Positions 7,032 to 8,770 of a stretch of DNA of 8,770 nt are shown here, piece by piece (the first letter of the stretch is position 1; every line of letters begins with the position of its first letter). A program made the position numbers and the translations under genes. This stretch comes from Clostridiales bacterium UBA2658 (GTDB taxonomy: Bacteria; Bacillota; Clostridia; Oscillospirales; Oscillospiraceae). The stretch spans positions 3,984 through 12,753 of the forward strand of contig DEMY01000011.1 of NCBI GenBank assembly GCA_002359425.1, written 5' to 3'. The notes under the pieces are model-generated. The model saw only the letters and a program-made list of their open reading frames with translations, had not been told where the DNA came from and searched no databases.

Positions 7032-7907
7032 TTATTCGATATTCTGGACCTGCTCGCGAATTTTTTCGATTTCAGACTTCATGTCGAGCACGGCGCGGGT
7101 GACCTCCGTGTCATTGCACTTCGAGCCAATGGTGTTCGTTTCGCGGTTCAGCTCCTGCACAAGAAAGTCGAGCTTTCTACCGACCGGCCCTTTAGAGGCG
7201 ATAAGGCCACGCATTTGAGAGATGTGGCTACGGAGGCGGACAGTCTCCTCGTCCGTCGCGATGTGGTCGGCATAGATTGCGGCTTCTGTAAGGATGCGGG
7301 TTTCATCCACCTGCGCGCCGTCCAGAATTTCAAGCATTTTTTTGGTGAGCCGCTCGCGGTATTCCGCGACGGTCTGCGGGGCGCGCTCCTCAATGAAAGA
7401 GACGCGGGTTTCAATCGTGACGAGGCGGGACGAAATGTCGTCGAACATCTTCCTGCCCTCACGCTCGCGCATCGCGTCAAAGTCCGAAAGCGCAAACTGT
7501 GCGGTCGATAGGAGCGCTTTCAGCGCTTCCTCCTTGTCGATGTCCTTTTTTTCCAAGGTCAGAACATCCTGCAAACGGCACAGTTCATAGGCCGTGACCT
7601 CCGTTCGGATGCCGAGCGTGTCGCCGATCTTGTCAACGGCGGCCTTGTAGGACGCCGCGAGCGGGACGTTTGCCGATACGGCGACGTCCTCCCCCGCTTC
7701 CGCTTCAAAGTTTATGAATCCATCCATATTTCCGCGGGAGATGAGCTCCTGCACGACGGATTTGACCGCGTCCTCCGCAAACAAAAAGCTGCGGGGCAGA
7801 CGCACGGAGGCGTCCAGATAGCGGTTATTTACGCTTTTGACTTCAACGGAGAGCTTGTACGCGCCCCCGGCGCTCTTGGCTCCGCCGTATCCGGTCATAC
7901 TCTTCAT
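7032..7907 (-). CDS. yicC: YicC/YloC family endoribonuclease
   Basis: YicC-family proteins have been reported as endoribonucleases that act in RNA turnover in E. coli and B. subtilis. The natural targets here are unknown. The 291-residue product has the typical length. The N-terminal domain carries MTGYG at 4-8 and EVKSVNNRYLD at 22-32. The middle is helical and charged. The C-terminal DUF1732 region includes EETVRLRSHISQM from 220 and the near-invariant GRKLDFLVQELNRETNTIGS from 243. The ATG at 7907 has AAAGGA (7917-7922) 9 nt upstream. It stands at the head of the conserved yicC-remA-gmk-rpoZ cluster and 50 nt after the YbbR gene. Nothing appears truncated. Confidence in the family is very high; biochemical function is by family knowledge. 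Confidence 0.95.
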   Translation of the reverse strand: MKSMTGYGGAKSAGGAYKLSVEVKSVNNRYLDASVRLPRSFLFAEDAVKSVVQELISRGNMDGFINFEAEAGEDVAVSANVPLAASYKAAVDKIGDTLGIRTEVTAYELCRLQDVLTLEKKDIDKEEALKALLSTAQFALSDFDAMREREGRKMFDDISSRLVTIETRVSFIEERAPQTVAEYRERLTKKMLEILDGAQVDETRILTEAAIYADHIATDEETVRLRSHISQMRGLIASKGPVGRKLDFLVQELNRETNTIGSKCNDTEVTRAVLDMKSEIEKIREQVQNIE

Positions 7908-7957
7908 TCGATCTGATCCTTTCCACTATGATTGAGGCAGTCCGCCCCGTAGAAATA

Positions 7958-8770
7958 TTATTTTAGTTTGACATACACCGTATATTCGCCGACTGCGCCG
8001 ACACCCGTGAATCCATCCACATAGACCTTAGCGGCAGGCTCAAAGACACCGGAGGTGGCACCTAACTCCGAGAGATCTGCGACGATGCGGATATTGTTGG
8101 ACTTCACCTTATCCAGCACGTCCGCCGTGCCGCGCAGGGTGACCTCCTTGCTTTCGGTGACAACCGAGGCGGTCCGACCCGCAGGAACATTTATGGTGGA
8201 AATGTTTGTCGCACTAAATTTGCGCGTCACCAAACCAACGATCTGGACGGTGACTTTCGCCGTCGTGATACCGGTGACGTTCGCGACTCCATTATCGAGA
8301 ACAATCTTGAAGCTGTCCTCAAAGGTCTCGGGGAAGGACGCGAGATCGACAGTGCCAAGGGAAATCTTATTTAGTCCCGCAAGCGTTTCCGCATCGCCCG
8401 CAACTGTAATCGTGGAGGGGCTACAGGTAATCTTGGCGTTTTGCGCAGTTGCGCCGCCGCCGTCTACAAGATCGACCGTGAGCGGAACCTCCTTCGTAGC
8501 TGTGATGGGGATGGTAACGGAAATTGCCGCCGGAGTCGAGGTGACGTTTTGGAGCTTAAGCTCGTTTCCGTCCGCATCCATAAGCTTGTAGGCGGAGCTG
8601 AGCTGGACAGTCTTGTCGATGTTGTCGCGGCTGACCTCGACCCACGCATAGGCAACCTTTTCAAGCTCGCTGCTTGGGCCATCCAGTGTGACGGCCTGAG
8701 GGTTAAACTGCATGGGCTGTTCGGCAAAGCCTACCGCCACCGTGCCGGTAAATTTGCCCTGCACCTCGAC
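7958..8770 (-). CDS. YbbR-repeat protein (CdaR-like), C-terminal 270 residues; 5' end outside window
   Basis: The visible part holds three consecutive YbbR-type beta-rich repeats, at about visible residues 1-92, 93-182 and 183-270. Each shows the family pattern of a short VxVxG/V.L strand, then PSxITVxG or VTLxGP..., a helix such as SELEKVAYAWVEV or DVLDKVKSNNIRIVADLS, and a closing V.V.I/V.V.L strand. In Firmicutes these repeats are found in CdaR, a membrane-anchored extracellular protein that modulates the c-di-AMP cyclase CdaA. The N-terminal membrane helix expected for CdaR would be outside the window, so the identity with CdaR is inference. The frame is open to the window edge; the GTG at 8764 is internal and not the start. 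The sequence is rich in Thr, Val and Ala, as expected for a secreted beta protein. Confidence 0.88.
   Translation of the reverse strand, partial: VEVQGKFTGTVAVGFAEQPMQFNPQAVTLDGPSSELEKVAYAWVEVSRDNIDKTVQLSSAYKLMDADGNELKLQNVTSTPAAISVTIPITATKEVPLTVDLVDGGGATAQNAKITCSPSTITVAGDAETLAGLNKISLGTVDLASFPETFEDSFKIVLDNGVANVTGITTAKVTVQIVGLVTRKFSATNISTINVPAGRTASVVTESKEVTLRGTADVLDKVKSNNIRIVADLSELGATSGVFEPAAKVYVDGFTGVGAVGEYTVYVKLK

Noticed and set aside
6625..7218. A 197-codon plus-strand open frame opposite gmk, remA and yicC
   Set aside because: It spans three conserved minus-strand genes and shows no family features; treated as a shadow frame.
7934..7950. Possible short hairpin after the YbbR stop (GGGGC ... 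GCCTC on the minus strand)
   Set aside because: The stem is only five pairs including a G-U pair and is not followed by a T run, so it does not qualify as a terminator.
7956..7980. Possible -10-like TAAAAT on the minus strand at the end of the YbbR gene as a yicC promoter
   Set aside because: No acceptable -35 hexamer lies about 17 nt upstream, and AT-rich stop-codon regions give such matches by chance.
1..8770. Search for tRNA, rRNA, CRISPR repeats, insertion sequence ends, phage or defence genes
   Set aside because: Nothing supportable was seen; almost the entire window is covered by ten housekeeping genes and no gap exceeds 50 nt.

Overview
This window looks like an ordinary chromosomal housekeeping region of a GC-rich member of the Firmicutes, most likely class Clostridia and possibly the Oscillospirales/Ruminococcaceae group. 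The taxonomic reading is inference. It rests on the Firmicutes-type order yicC-remA-gmk-rpoZ-priA-def-fmt-rsmB-rlmN, the presence of RemA (DUF370), the GC-rich codon usage, and GG-rich Shine-Dalgarno sequences in front of almost every gene. No mobile element, CRISPR array, tRNA, rRNA or defence-like cassette is visible.

All ten genes lie on the minus strand, so transcription runs from high to low coordinates. In transcription order they are: the 3' part of a YbbR-repeat protein (8770-7958, cut by the window edge); yicC endoribonuclease family (7907-7032); remA/DUF370 (7005-6733); gmk guanylate kinase (6740-6129); rpoZ RNA polymerase omega (6132-5935); priA replication restart helicase (5919-3457); def peptide deformylase (3422-2931); fmt methionyl-tRNA formyltransferase (2916-1996); rsmB 16S rRNA m5C methyltransferase (1977-640); and the 5' part of rlmN (656-1, cut by the window edge). 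Gaps are at most 50 nt and three junctions overlap, so the block reads as one long operon. The promoter and the terminator would both lie outside the window.

The genes form functional groups. YbbR-repeat proteins are surface proteins, and the CdaR type regulates the c-di-AMP cyclase CdaA. YicC acts in RNA turnover, RemA is a DNA-binding regulator, Gmk supplies GDP, and omega stabilises RNA polymerase. PriA restarts stalled replication forks. Fmt and Def are the opposing pair that adds and removes the formyl group of initiator methionine. RsmB and RlmN modify 16S and 23S rRNA near functional centres.

Several starts differ from the longest open frame. fmt, gmk and rpoZ are moved to internal ATG codons with properly spaced Shine-Dalgarno sites. 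remA starts at TTG and priA at GTG. The points worth a second look are small: coaBC is absent between rpoZ and priA, PriA has DEEQ in place of the DEEH box, deformylase motif I is a variant, an 18-nt AT-rich palindrome sits between priA and def, and some junctions look translationally coupled. I found no convincing new biological system here.
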